Source: Pieris napi (taxonomy: Eukaryota > Arthropoda > Insecta > Lepidoptera > Pieridae). Taken from it: DNA of 64,000 nucleotides. The notes under the pieces are model-generated. The model had not been told where the DNA came from. It searched no databases and saw nothing but the letters and a program-made list of their open reading frames with translations. Both the position numbers and the translations under genes were made by a program. This document shows, piece after piece, positions 23,998 to 37,300 of the stretch (positions are counted from its first letter, which is position 1; the number at the start of each line of letters is the position of its first letter). The stretch covers positions 5,173,501-5,237,500 of the forward strand of contig NC_062242.1 of the NCBI RefSeq assembly GCF_905475465.1, given 5' to 3'.

Positions 23998-24480
23998 TGA
24001 ATCAGTAAAATCTTTGAAGGCGGTTTCGACTGCCCCATCAGAGTTGAATTTTTTACTTTGCAAGTCCAATCCAAATAGCAGCTAGCTTTCCCTTCATGGT
24101 TTGCAGTTGCTGACAATAGACATCTGCCTTGATCGGCTGGCCAGATTTAGGATAGTTATAGTGAACGACCCCGGCACTAGTCCACCAAACACTAGTAACT
24201 TTTTCGAAGTAAATTATTGCTTTGAAAAACGCACTGTGTTTTCTTTTGCGACACCGCCCCATACACCTCATTAATACTTCGAACACACTTCTGCAGCACC
24301 GGTGCAGCGGTGGTACTCGTACTCGTAAATAACGCGATGAAATGAATCATGGTTTTCGAAAAAAGAATGCACGAGTAAATAGCTGTAAAAATTGAACTTG
24401 GAATTCCTAACCAAAGGGGAGATATTTAAGGTCAAAGTAGCCTGTACGACAAATCGCCAATTTCATATGTAAGGACATAA
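23998..24480 (-). pseudogene. Internally deleted mariner relic
   Basis: Segments align to the mariner at 2525-3810: the C-terminal region (23998-24060), the part around the VYCQQLQTM motif and VWWTSAG (24070-24200), the N-terminal region (24230-24345), and the right end with a 30-bp inverted repeat (24451-24480, two or three changes). The catalytic core between them and the left end are deleted. Confidence 0.88.
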
Positions 24481-25780
24481 CATTTCCCTACGCTCGACTC
24501 ATTCGTTGTCGTTCAGTAATTAATAAATTCATTTTTACCAATCATTAAATAACCTTTGTTAAAACAAACGTTCATATTCCCAAGTTCACGTGATACAATT
24601 ACTTAAAATGTATTGATTTCAGAGACTCATAATTATATTTATTTAAGACATATGTAATTTGTCAGTTATTAAAACAACTTACTCGTATATTTTCCTATAC
24701 AAGGTAATACAAGGATTTTATTAGAGAAAAATAGAGCCATCCGATAATGAATTCCCGTGAATGAAATTCCTTTCAGCGAATTCATGACTTAAACCGTGGG
24801 CTAACAAGCCTCGCCTCTTTGCCGCCGAATGACGCATCGGTGGCGACACGTCTACAACACTATAATTTCGTTTGCATCACTACAATATCTTGAGACAATG
24901 AAAATAACAGCTTTGTAATTTAAAATGAACTCATATGTAGTTTTGGGGACGATTAGGTTATGACGATTTACCTTACAAATGATAAACAATCTTCTAATAC
25001 AGAAGGAAATAAAACGTATTCCTTTCGATTTAAGATATTTAGTATGGAATTTAAGTTTTAGAGACTAGATTTTCCAATACAATATCGCTTATCTTTATAA
25101 TATAAGCATATTATAAAATTCTATATATATTTTAATTGCGTCTCGAAAGATAATAAGAACAAGTCACAAGAGCCAATACAAAGTATGATGGGAAAATATT
25201 AGAGTAATAAATATTTACTTCATTTCTTTATTATTTCTGCTCTATTAATAGCATTTAATTCATGGTACTCTGGTAAATGGAAATGGCTAATGTTAGCAAA
25301 ATTAGTCATTGAAAGATAATCAATGACTAATTTTGCCAACATTTGGTTTAAAAACAATTTTAAAGGATATTTCCATATATCGTAAAGAAATTTGTTAGAT
25401 TAGACATAATAAGCATAATTTCTTAAGGTAAAATGTCTACCTTTCCCATTTAAAACCATTATTTTAAAAATAAAAATATTATTGAACTCCCTAATTGGCC
25501 CAGGAACAGAAAAATTATGTCATTATTCTGTTTCGTATAGCAGTGATAAGTGTTGTTTGGATCAGACCCAGGACTCTTTTCTATCTGCTGATATCAGGAT
25601 ATATTGTAAGTACTAAAAAGTATCTAATATTATGGTGCAACAGTTGAATGAAATGAGATCGTCTAATCGTATTATGAGCCGTGCCATTGAACTTGTTAAT
25701 CCACTAAGTCATAATATAATAATTTAATTACTAAAATTTATAAAACCTTTTCAGGTTACGAACAACAGTCTTGTTGGTCC
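24481..25780. other. AT-rich DNA with one inverted repeat
   Basis: The only structure is a 21-bp near-perfect inverted repeat (TGTTAGCAAAATTAGTCATT at 25291 and its complement to 25341, one mismatch). The remainder is featureless. Confidence 0.5.
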
Positions 25781-25837
25781 GCGGCAAAACAAAGGGAGGT
25801 TTCGTAATGGTGCGTAATGCTAACACCATAGATAAGT

Positions 25838-26023
25838 CTATAGAAATGTTTGGCCTCGACACCGTCCCATGAATTGGACTGTACAGACGCTTCTAGGCCA
25901 TCAGTTCACCATCGCCCGTCGCGCGCGCGGTTGGTATCGATAGGAAAAATTGTCGCCGGCATTCTGACGCCATGCCTAATTCAGTCCATAATTTTTCCAC
26001 AAACTTCGCGCGCACATAGTAAG
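25838..26023 (+). promoter_or_regulatory. Candidate promoter / 5'UTR exon, possibly of desaturase 2
   Basis: A CpG-rich patch in AT-rich surroundings: CTATAG at 25838, an arthropod initiator-like TCAGTTCACC at about 25900, the GTCGCGCGCGCGGTTGG stretch, and a possible donor at the end (CACATA followed by GTAAGG near 26017). Desaturase 2 exon 1 has a splice acceptor immediately before its ATG, so it needs an upstream noncoding exon on this strand. This is the most exon-like candidate between 24 and 31 kb. The link is inference only. Confidence 0.25.
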
Positions 26024-26744
26024 GTTAGTTCGTCATACATTAAAAAAAATACTGTTCTGTGCCGTTTCACGAGTGGTTCTTGTTACTAAGGCGGATACGT
26101 TTGTTCGAATTTTAAAATGTATTAAATTTGAAAAAGTTTGAGTTGTAAGTAAAAGATGGCGCATTTTTTTCATAATTTACATTACCTCGATCCTAATTGA
26201 ATTACTTTTGAATGACTTTATCACGGGTATCTATTCTAAATTATTAACTTTTGAAATTGTAAATCTCTATGTATAGATCTTCGTATTGCCTTTGATGCCT
26301 TTGAAAGGAATTGATCGACAAATTGCTTTAATCGGATGAAAATAATTTTGTTGAGTAATTTTAATCTTATTTAACCTCTTAAATTGTCTGTGCTCATCAA
26401 AACTTGTCAACTAAATTAAAAATATTTTTCTTATATTGAAGCTGTGTACTATGTAACTTTAATAGAATACTTAGTAATCTAATTATTTAGTGTATTTTCG
26501 TGTAATAATCATCAAAAATTTATGTATTGAAAAACATGTTAAATTAAAATTAATAAGCATCCTAAAATATATGGTGGTGTCAAGATCCCGAAGACCTTAG
26601 TTCTTACTCTTAGATTAATTCAATGGTATTTTTGTCAGTGTTATTTACAGCATAGATGCCAAACAGTAATTATGATATATAGACTAACTTACATACTTCC
26701 TTAAAATACTAACAAATTGTATTTCTATTTAAGAAAACCGGCCA

Positions 26745-26830
26745 CGCACTTGCGAGCCTTCTGATAGTGTAAGTGCCAGGCGGCGGTGTCACTTTACATC
26801 CTCCTCCCCGTTTGCTCCCTGCTTCATAAA
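26745..26830 (+). repeat. Fragment of LINE family A tail
   Basis: CGGCCACGCACTTGCGAGCC to GGCGGCGGTGTCAC to CCCCGTTTGCTCCCT matches the conserved 3' tail found at 35500-35600, 51540-51610 and, inverted, 27815-27945. Confidence 0.6.
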
Positions 26831-27812
26831 AAAAAAGTTACAAATATACATCATTTTACAATACCCTAACTAAACGTATGTATTTAACAGTTAATTGATA
26901 CCCCACACCTATTTTTTCAAAAGATAATATTTACATATTTTAAATTTAAAAATATAGCCAATGCGGCTTACATCATATACACGAAGATATTATGTACTAA
27001 CGAAGACAATGTACTAATAATTTACTTGGTGAGGTGTGTGCGTTTTGTTTGTATTGTGTATACTTGTACTCTTACATGAGTTGAGGATAATGAAAAATAT
27101 GACGACTAAGCGCGATGAACCTGTAAAAATATTCATTTATTTACATAAATACATACAATATCCTTATAGACTATGCTAATACGATAATGTCGAGAAAAAA
27201 TTAAATGAAATATAATATCAAACACATAATATACACAATATCGGTACTGTGATATCACTCTGCAAACATAATATGGAATACTTATGTTCTGGTAACATTT
27301 AATAAAGCAGAATGCAACCTTGTGTGAATGACACATTATAAGAAATGATATCATCCGAATAGACATGCTTGTATTTAGGTTTGAAACGACCTTATAGCCG
27401 AGGTATATTTAATAGAGCGCTTTCTCTTATTCGGCGCTTGTCTGTAAAAGATCATTAGGAAAAACTGGGCGTTAAAAAACATAAAGAAATTTGGGCTGAG
27501 GTTATAACGAGTCAAGGTTGTTTGTTAACATCAATATTAACGCGGCCCTATCGGATATAGTAAGTAATAAACGCTGTTAAAATCATCGTATTTGAACAAC
27601 ATTTAATTGGTTTTTATCATAACATCATTTAGTCGAGTATCTAGGAGCATTGGAGCATTTTCAACGAATATAGAAATATATCTGGTTTTTATCAACATTA
27701 TTTTTGTTAGGTTTCATTAGAGAAGCACAAATTAAAGTCTATTCAACTCAGGAAAATGTCACTTCAATAGCGAAAATTTAATAAATATCAGATCATTTAC
27801 ATTTTTTATAGA
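26831..27812. other. AT-rich DNA without recognisable content
   Basis: Short low-complexity frames only. Confidence 0.5.
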
Positions 27813-27814
27813 AC

Positions 27815-27945
27815 AGGGGCAAACGGGCAGGAGGCTCACCTGTTGTTAAGTGATACCGCCGCCCATGGAAACTCTCAAATCCAGAGGGCTCGCAAGTGCG
27901 TTGCCGGTCTTTTAAGAATTGGTACGCTCTTTTCTTGATGGACCC
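27815..27945 (-). repeat. LINE family A tail (Bm1-like sequence)
   Basis: GGGCAAACGGGCAGGAGGCT, then TGATACCGCCGCCCATGG, then GTGCGTTGCCGGTC. This is the inverted form of the tail following the C-terminus of LINE family A at 35500 and 51540, and it resembles the Bombyx Bm1 SINE body. Confidence 0.7.
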
Positions 27946-28804
27946 TAAGTTTGCATTGTATATTTGTAAGTAATAGTAACTCTACATAGTCAACATCACT
28001 TTTTATTCGTATATAGATATTCTTCTTATAAAGAATAATAATTATAAAACTGGTTGTATGACTTTTGAAATCCTGTAATCCTGAAATGAAGGATCAGGGA
28101 GTCACATAGCCTTAGGTATATCGAACGTTTTTTTATAAGTACAGCCTCAAATGGCTGACTTCCATGAGGATGAAGAGTATTCCTTCCGTCAAAAAATTAT
28201 TGGATATGACATACACTATATCCTCCAGCATATGATAAAGTATTAATTGCGGCCATTGAAAAATCCATTGCTGCACAGCCGGGGTTCAAACACACGACCT
28301 CATGCATAGATGCTGCTCGGTTATTATTATTTGACGTAATAATTAATATGTTTTATATTGAAAATGATTAAAGTCCCTCTTCACAATAGTTTGTCTTTTT
28401 TCCTTACAACGTAATGTTTGTCAAAAAGCGACTTACGACTGATTAAGTTGATAAATAAGGAAATAAATCTTTATCTATGTGTGTCGAAGGCTCAAGAAAT
28501 ATTTATATTAATCCATCAGTGTTTTTAACGAATTAATCTAATTAAAACATACAATGCTGTCAATTAGTTGAGTACTGTGGATTTATAACCAGTGTACGGC
28601 TTCCACGGTGTCGTTAACCTAATTGTGCCAATAATGGAGTATAGTATTACCGGGCTTTGCATAAGCGCAATTTACTAGAGCGAATATAGTTATCTGTCAT
28701 ACAACTATTTGGACTAAGTACCTGTACTGAATCAACGTTAAACCAAACAATACATGAAAGTATATTCTTAACATTTCACTTGCGTACGATTGCTAAATAC
28801 AATA

Positions 28805-29326
28805 CAGTGAAAACTCCATGTAACGTCTCTCCATTTAACGACGAACTCCCTAAACCGTCGAAATCACTCGGCTTTGGTTGGTTTAACTTGTAACATACAA
28901 CATACACTCTACATAGCATTACATCTACTCTCGATAACAACAATTCAATATTAAAATGTACTTTTTAAGTTGCCGAAATTAGTTAAAACTGCGGAACTGT
29001 GTACGTTCTTTTGTCGCTTTATTGTCCTAGCCCGTAATAAATTCGTCTGTTGGCATCATACGTACCGAACTTTCTAAGAAATCCATTATTTTGATTACAA
29101 ATTGGGATTGCTTGAGCGTGATTTATCACGAAGATGCCTCAATATCGCAAGATAACAGACTATATCCAATAGCGTTCAAATAGGAATTGTTTGTTATGTA
29201 ATTACTAACACTAGTCTGATATAAACTTTTTCTTTTTCTAGATTTTTCTAATTTCTATTTAACGCCTACTCTCTGTAACGTCAAAATATGCACAGTCCCT
29301 TGAGTGTCGTTATATAGAGTTTACAC
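28805..29326. mobile_element. Possible pogo-like MITE
   Basis: The left end CAGTGAAAACTCCATGTAAC after TA is partly mirrored at the right by a GTTATATAGAGTTTACAC end, and TTTAACG-type words recur inside. The ends are imperfect and there is no transposase, so the assignment to pogo/Tigger-type elements is tentative. Confidence 0.3.
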
Positions 29327-29329
29327 AAT

Positions 29330-31358
29330 TTGTATTTGTAATTAAAAACGGCAGGAAGTGAAACATGCAAAAGTGACCAATATATTCACAATTACGGTTT
29401 AATTGATGACAATTATTGTAGAATAATAATCTTTATCTACAGTTTCAAACTTACTACACAAGCTAAACTGCAAACCCAATTTTGTTGGGCAAAAATGCAA
29501 AAAAGCCTTTAGAAACTTTTAAAGTAATTACTCGTTTAAGTAAGTTATACACAGTTTTTATATGCTTCCGTTGAATAATAATCGTGAAAGTAGGAGTGTG
29601 GTCTGGCAGTAGAAAATAGTTTTGGTGTCGTAGAGTCAGTTTTTTATACAGCACTGATGGATCGTCTTTTCTGCTTCAGCAAATTGGATTCAGTTTAGTG
29701 AGTTTTTTAAGTTTTTGATATTAAAAGCTGATCCACTAGTTACTTTGCTCCGTCAACAAACGATTTCGGCTTCGCAATACTATTTCGAAATCACCATTAA
29801 ATGTCAAATTTGATGAAGGACAAATGAAGAAATTAAAGTTATTGCGTCTTTATGTGTGGCATCATATGTGAGCAGGTACAATTAAATTATACTTATTATT
29901 TTAGCTTTCTTCACTGTCTTCACTAGAAATCCATTTTCAGTGATGTAGCTAACGCATGGTTTGATAAAGATGTTTTCACGTTTTAAATTGACTTTGGTAA
30001 AGTTTATAGAAGTAACGAATGCTGCTCAACCCACTTTATTAAATAATAGATAGACAATTTTGAAGCTCCAAATGAAAATTATTTCACTTTTATTTATATA
30101 GGGTTTTTATCTTGTTATTTCATAATTCAACTATATCCAGCGGTCAATAAATAAAACCTAATCTTAAGCCTATGTTAGTTAAACAGGTGTTTGATAATAA
30201 ACACAGGCTATTTCTTATCAGTAATCTCGTTATCAGCGTTTCTGAGGTTTGCATTTATACGTTTCTTTCATGCGTTATTATCGATATTAGATTATTAAAT
30301 AATGAACACCTAAAATGCATGAGTTAGCACGACCAAATCGCAATGTTTAGCATTGTTCTAGTAAATGATGTATTAGATTCTATACTGCTTTTTACGCAAG
30401 CTTTAGTTATAATTTTCTTTTTCTAAAACAATATGTATTTGATATAATTATAAATAGAGATATTTATATATTATTGAATAACTTGCATAAGGTTTTCATA
30501 GAACTAGTATAAATATATTTATTTAAATATTTTATACTCTAATAAATTAACGCTTTACTGCTAGCAGTAAGTTTTTTTCTAACTACAATTACTAACGACA
30601 TAATTTTATATTTTTGATAAAAATGTTTTACTCGAAAAAGTGTTGTCAACATTCGATATGCAACAAGGCTATGCGGGAATTTGTTCAAATATTAAATGTT
30701 TTCTGTTTGATTATGTATATTTGTGTATATTGATAACACACTGTATACCAAATAACGCAGGTCCTGGGTGGGAATTCCAGCGAAATAACTCTTCATCAGA
30801 TCAGAAAATTAAGATTTCACCGAATGAGGTCTGATTTCAAATCGAATAATTTCTCTTTTCATCAATCAAAGCTATTGCAAATACTATGGTTCTAGAAACA
30901 CCATGCTTTATGTGTGGTTTTCTGTCGGAAATAAGTTCCGAAATTGATTACATGGCCTAACTCTGGCTATGCTGCTAACATCCGAACACTAATATCGCTC
31001 GTGCAGCTCCGTATCAATAGGAAACTGTTTAGAGAACCAGTAAAATAATTAAAAAACAAAAATTAGTATTAGTATTGAAAATGTAATCATTGTTTCATAG
31101 ATGATGCATATTTCATTCATTATGATGTGTAATTTTTCCATGAGTTTCATGCCTTGATCATTAGCATAGACAATTTTCGTTCGTTCGTTCAAAATATTTA
31201 GTTTTATTTTATAGTTTTTACTTAATCTCGTGAAACGTGTTCATAGAACTTATTCCATTTTGTATCAGTCGTACATCCAGAATCAATCATGTTTATAAAG
31301 TTTTATCGATTCGTCATGTATATAAGAAATGTGATGCTCTAATATATTTAATCAACAG
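29330..31358 (+). other. Upstream region of desaturase 2
   Basis: AT-rich, no element recognised. The stretch ends in a splice acceptor (AATCAACAG, 31350-31358) one base before the desaturase ATG, so a 5'UTR intron runs through at least part of it. Confidence 0.45.
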
Positions 31359-31359
31359 G

Positions 31360-34300
31360 ATGCCGCCGGCGCAGAATGTTGGTTTGCTTTCTCGTCATGT
31401 CACGCTTCTAGAAGAATGTGACATCAAAAGTAACAGCAGAGTGAACAGTTTGACACAAAGTGATATAAGTGACAAAAGTGATGACTTTGACATAAGCTTT
31501 TATGAAAGCATTGAATTCAAACCACAGATAAGATGGCCAGATTTATTAGTTCAAATATCTTTACATTTAGTTGCAATTTATGGCTTGTGCCTGATATTAA
31601 CGAATCAAGTTAAATTTTATACTCTATTATTTGGTAAGTCTACGTACTTTTTTTCTAACCTATAATGTAAATATTACAGCTGATATTAAATTTTTTACCT
31701 ACAGAACTATTAGAAGAATAATTTTGACTTTAGATTATGCTCCTTACATCGACAACACAGATTTAAAAACTAAAAGACTGGTAATTTAACGCGTCGTATG
31801 AAGTTTTTTCATCAAAAATAATGATAAAACTTTTTTTATTCTAACACCAAAATTTAATTATTTAGCTTGTAATAAATGTTTCTAAACAACATTTCAATCA
31901 GAATGTAAAACTTGTTAGTCAAATATGATGAAGGGTCTCGCTTCTCGTTATCCTTTGTATTACTGCGGCATTCTTGTTTATAATCTAAGTTCTTCAGACA
32001 TATGTATTAATTATAATATTTCAATGACACATATACTCTGTGGGTTTTCCTTCTATGAGGAAACCACTGAACTCTTTTATTTTCCTATAGTTATCCTTAT
32101 GTTTATCTAATGTTATGTTATATTAATGTAAAATACCATTATCAAAACCTGTAACTGAGATATCAAGGCCACTGTTACCAGGCACCATACAAGATACAAT
32201 TATGAGAAACGAACACCAGATCATCTGTCCCAAATAACTTCAGTTTTTTTAAGGGTGTCCTCTCTTTTCATTTCCTTAAAACATGTTTAATTGAGTGTCT
32301 CAAGTGAAGTATTTGTAGAATTAATAGGTTTATTGTTAATAATAGTAGTAGTAATGAACTATTTAATCGTTATTTCAGTTTTTTTTAAGATTTCAAGTTT
32401 TTGAAATTGGTATAAATGCAATTTCTGTATCTGTTTCGTGATCATTTGTTTTTCTTAATAGACAAGTAGGTGATGAGTCTTCTGTGCCTGACACACGCCG
32501 TTGACTTTTAGGATCTACGGCATGCCTGGTTTCCTCTCAATGTTTTTGTTCACAGTACGAGCGAGTGCTACATGCGCAAATAGACAAAAAGTCACATGTT
32601 AAAACTACTAAGCTGCTTTAACGCATTATTTCTAAACTTCCAGTCCTTGCCACAATATATACTTCGGGCTTCGGAATTACTGCCGGAGTTCATCGACTGT
32701 GGTCACATAGAGCATATAAAGCGAAATTACCATTGCGATGCTTGCTCGCTCTACTTTTCACCATTACAGGTCAAGTAAGTGCTTCATACTGTATCATATC
32801 TATATCCTTATTCCAACATAATATTCGACAGTTTCGGGTTACCGGACAAATAAGATAGTAGTCATTATTTATTTACCCGGCCCCAAAACTTTCACAATTT
32901 TGATTAGTTTACGGAGTTACACATGGGAATAGTATATATATTTACATAATAAGAATACAATTAATTTTAAAATTAAAAGTGATAATTATGTAGTGAAGTC
33001 AGTTTCACTAAAATAGGCATTTGTTTTGAATCTATATATGAATTATTACTTTCTGTAATAATTGACAATTACAGACAATTAGGTTGCCCAATAGAAATAC
33101 GTCATTACAATGTAAAAAGTCAATTGGTTGACCCATCTTTATTAATGCGAAACAATGTTTTATTACAATACGTTTCAAGGATTGTTTGTACGACAGCCAT
33201 TTCTGCTAATGAATTTTCATTACATGTAATTTACCCAAAATATCTCTTTATCTTGTCGAATTTGTTTTAAAAAACAAATGAACCAAATTTTCCTTTATAA
33301 TAATAATCCAGTGGGCATTTAACCCTTTATGGGTCTTGCCTTCAGATTACCTCCATTTCTTTGATAATTTTTATTTCATAGACAATTTGATCAGCCTTCC
33401 GCCTCACACATGTCGTTGATTTTTGGATTTGAGACATACCGGTTTCCTTATGATGTTTTACGAGCATGTCTAGTGTGTTTTAAATCCTATATACTTTGAA
33501 TAAAAAAGGAACTTTTATTCATTAATTAAACATTTAAAAAATTATATTTTTCATACTGAAATTAAAAGTAATTTGCTTTTATTTTTGGCATCCCGTTCCC
33601 CTATTTCCCCTTATACATAAAACGTTCCCAGATTTACTAACGTGAATTCGTAAAAAGGAGGCACATAAACCTCAATTACATACATATTGAATCATCTTAT
33701 ATTTCTTGTGCTACTTTGCAAATAAAAAATGCGATCCAACGCAATATGTGACTTATTCCTTAAGGAAATAGTTTTTAAAAACCGTAAACCGTAACCGTTT
33801 AATTAAACGTATGTTGATCGTAAAATATATATCTCATGACAAATTATTAAAAGCGATGTTGATATTATAAACTCAAAGTTACTCGATACTAAGAAATGTT
33901 AAATTAAATAATATGAAAATGTATATAAAGTTTCAACGATCGTCTGTATAATGTTTAACCACCGAGACTTAAAATAGATAAGAACTTGTATGAGGAATAT
34001 ACAGCCTTTGTTTATACAAATAGATAACAGAATTTACATACATTGAAAATTATCAAGGTATCATTAAATTACGGTCTATTTAAAAAGAACACGTTAAGGT
34101 TATTATGTCATAATTAAAAAGCGTGTAGCATATTGTGTTCAAAGTAAAAAAAAAAAAAAACACAACGTGATGAAATTACAACCTACGTGGAAAATATGTT
34201 AAATTCTAATTTCAGGTGCTAATTTACATTGAAGGAGAATTCGATTGACGTATGTACCTATGCGATGTAAACCACTTAACTTGTGGTCTCGTTAGTGCTC

Positions 34301-37300
34301 GACAGTTCGAATTCCATGAAAGTTGACTTTAACATAAATAAACCAAAACATTATTTTCAAATATACATTATTCGCTGCTATTATCCTATATTGGTTAATT
34401 TTCCATTATTTCGTATATTTATAAAGTTTTAATATGTAATGAAGGAAAAAATTAATTATATGTAATTAGCAAATATTAATCCTTTTTATAAATTGCAGAG
34501 GGATATCTATACTTGGGCACTCGATCATCGAGTGCACCACAAGTATACGGAGACAGTAGCTGATCCCCACGATGTCCGTCGTGGGTTTTGGTTCGCCCAC
34601 GTTGGCTGGCTTGTACTAACCCCCCACCCAGCTGTCGAGAACCGACGAAATGCTCTGAACAAAACATCACAAGATCTAATAGACGATCCAGTTGTTAGAT
34701 TCCAAAAATTGTAAGTAATAATTATACTTTATTCCATACCTATACCAGCTGCTTTGCCTGAAAACTTGCCAAAAACAAATTATATGTGCAGACTTTTTTA
34801 TATATACTTTAACACTTGATGTGAGAACTGGCATTTCACATAAGGTTACAATATTTTTTTTAATCATAAGTTTTTTGTTACCTTTATTATAAAATTATAA
34901 TTTATTATGTCACTGTTAATAGTTGGAGAAACTATTATATGTAAAACAGAAACATAAGGGCAGCGTAAGGTCAATTGAAATACCAAAATGTTTACTATGA
35001 TATTACCAAATTATATTATTAAAATTTTATAAACTGAATCACTTCACTATATATACATATTTCATCGATGAGTTAACCAAAAACTGTTGTAGCAACAAAT
35101 AAGAACGAATTTCATAGAAAAGCTGCTATCATGTCATATCAATGTTTTATCTATTTCCCAACAACAATAAATAATCTGATTACGTTTTTGGTAATCACAA
35201 ATTCTTCGTTATCGTTTAAAGGAATTCCTTTTCCTCCTTTATGCCGTTTTACTGTAATTATTCTTTAGTCGCTACAGACTTCCAGACCTTGTAATCAGCG
35301 TTAGAACACTAATTTCATAGAACTAAAATTATAATATATTTTATTAGTACATAGTTAAGTGAAAAAAAATTATTCCACCCGTACCAACTCGACGTCCGTC
35401 GTTCCACAACTGAGCGTTTTTTTATGGCAGTTTTTGCCGCGCACCACTACTATTTTCCTACTACTGAAGTTCCGAACCAATTCGACTTGGGGTCCTTTCA
35501 GAAAAGCGCGTACCAATTCTTAAAAGGCCGGCAACGCACTCGCGGCTCGCTAGGCTTAACATCAGGTGAACGTCCTTCCCGTTTGCCCTACAAATAGTAT
35601 AGTAAATTAGATAATTAGAATGTAATCTAGTTATTTAACAAATATTTTTACTTTAGTAAATTATCAACGGACTCAAATTAGAGTCCAACATGAGTATATA
35701 GTAATTCCTCATAGGTATCCAGGTAGGTATTTTTTGATAGTAGACTACGATAAACTTTAAACTATTTAACACAACTTTAAACAGTTTAAAAAATGTCCAT
35801 TCCGTTCATGAATTATTAAAGTAATAGAAGACTTATAGATTAAATAACCATGTCCAATGAAGTCAAACTTAAAGAAAACACTTTTTAACGGATTGAAGCT
35901 ATGTATTATTATAAACATGTAATTATTTTACATAATTTTAAGTTTATATTACATACGCTGAAAGACAAAAATAATGATGACTAAACTATGGTAAGTGTGC
36001 TATATCAAGGACAAAGTAATTGTTTTTGGTTACACATTGTAAAACTCATATAATATGTAAACTCGTAGGTAATAAAAGTAGCTCATATAAATAAGGTAAT
36101 ATGATTAACTTGACAATTGATAAATAAAACGGACAAAATATTCATTTCAGAAATTCTTTTGATTTTGCGTTGAAGCCTTGTTATGGAATGGTTGGTCACA
36201 TCATTCGATTAATTCGTTGAAAGGACCAGATCATATTATATACTTTATATACGTTATTATATTACGGGGTTTAATGAAAAAGCGACTATAAATCTTTGTA
36301 GGCATTCACCTCTAAGCGTACGTGTAGTGTCAAACGAATAATCAATGTATTTATTTTCCCATATAAATATTATTTTTTTACAGTTAATAAATAGATGTTT
36401 AGATTTGATTTCATTGATATATGATTTATATAAAGAAGTAGGTGATAACGCTTTTATCGCGCACCTGCAATGATTTCTATTCTATTATTCTATTCATAGT
36501 GCACGTGCATAATAACGTAATGGATCGAACTTTCGGCCAAGCAAGATAGCCTATTCAAAAAAATAACGATTACTCCAGTCAAATTACGAAATAAATAAAC
36601 ATGAGCGAACACAGTTTGGGGATTTTGAGGATCGATAGGGGGGTGTATTCTGAGCATAAATTCCAATTTGAGGGGTTGTACTGAGGTCAGCTCAAGGTCA
36701 TTTCGATGGAAACGCGTTTAACTCGATATCTCGAGAATGGTTAGTGTTAGGCGAAAAATTGTAGAGACCTTTTCTATTCTAAACAAAATTTACTAACTTT
36801 TTTATCTGAAACTTTTTTTTCTAACATTAATATTTTTCAAGATATTAATCCCGCAAGGCAAAAATTTTACTTTTTTTTCAATTTTTCGTCGTTTTCTCCC
36901 CAACCATTCAATTGTATTAAATTTTACCGATCATCGAAGTGTAGAACTTTTAATTATGAACAATTTTGTACTCAAACTTTTTTCCGTAATGCCAATACCT
37001 TCGGAGTTATAGATTACTTTACCGAGCGAAATCCGCGCCACTGTCGCAATATAAAAAGGTAAATCGATTAAACTATTTAAAATTAGGTATTTAATTTGGG
37101 TTAATTTGGGTAAGAAATAAATTAACAATTAAAACTGTTTCACACATTGTGCCAAAAGAGCCTTTCTCCGGCCTTTCTCCGGCCTTTCTGCATCTGCACG
37201 CTTTGCCGCATTTGGTTTTGCATTTGCGCGCAATCGATCTCAGTAAATTATCCGGAGCTGGTTTCAATGACATCGCTATCGGCTGCAATCAACGGGGTGT

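Noticed and set aside
28150..28330. Possible minus-strand SINE head (GCCGGGGTTCAAAC)
   Set aside because: Only the B-box-like word is convincing; body and tail do not match either SINE family here.
31237..31359. Upstream in-frame Met for desaturase 2
   Set aside because: The added 41 residues are intron-like and a splice acceptor lies one base before the ATG at 31360.
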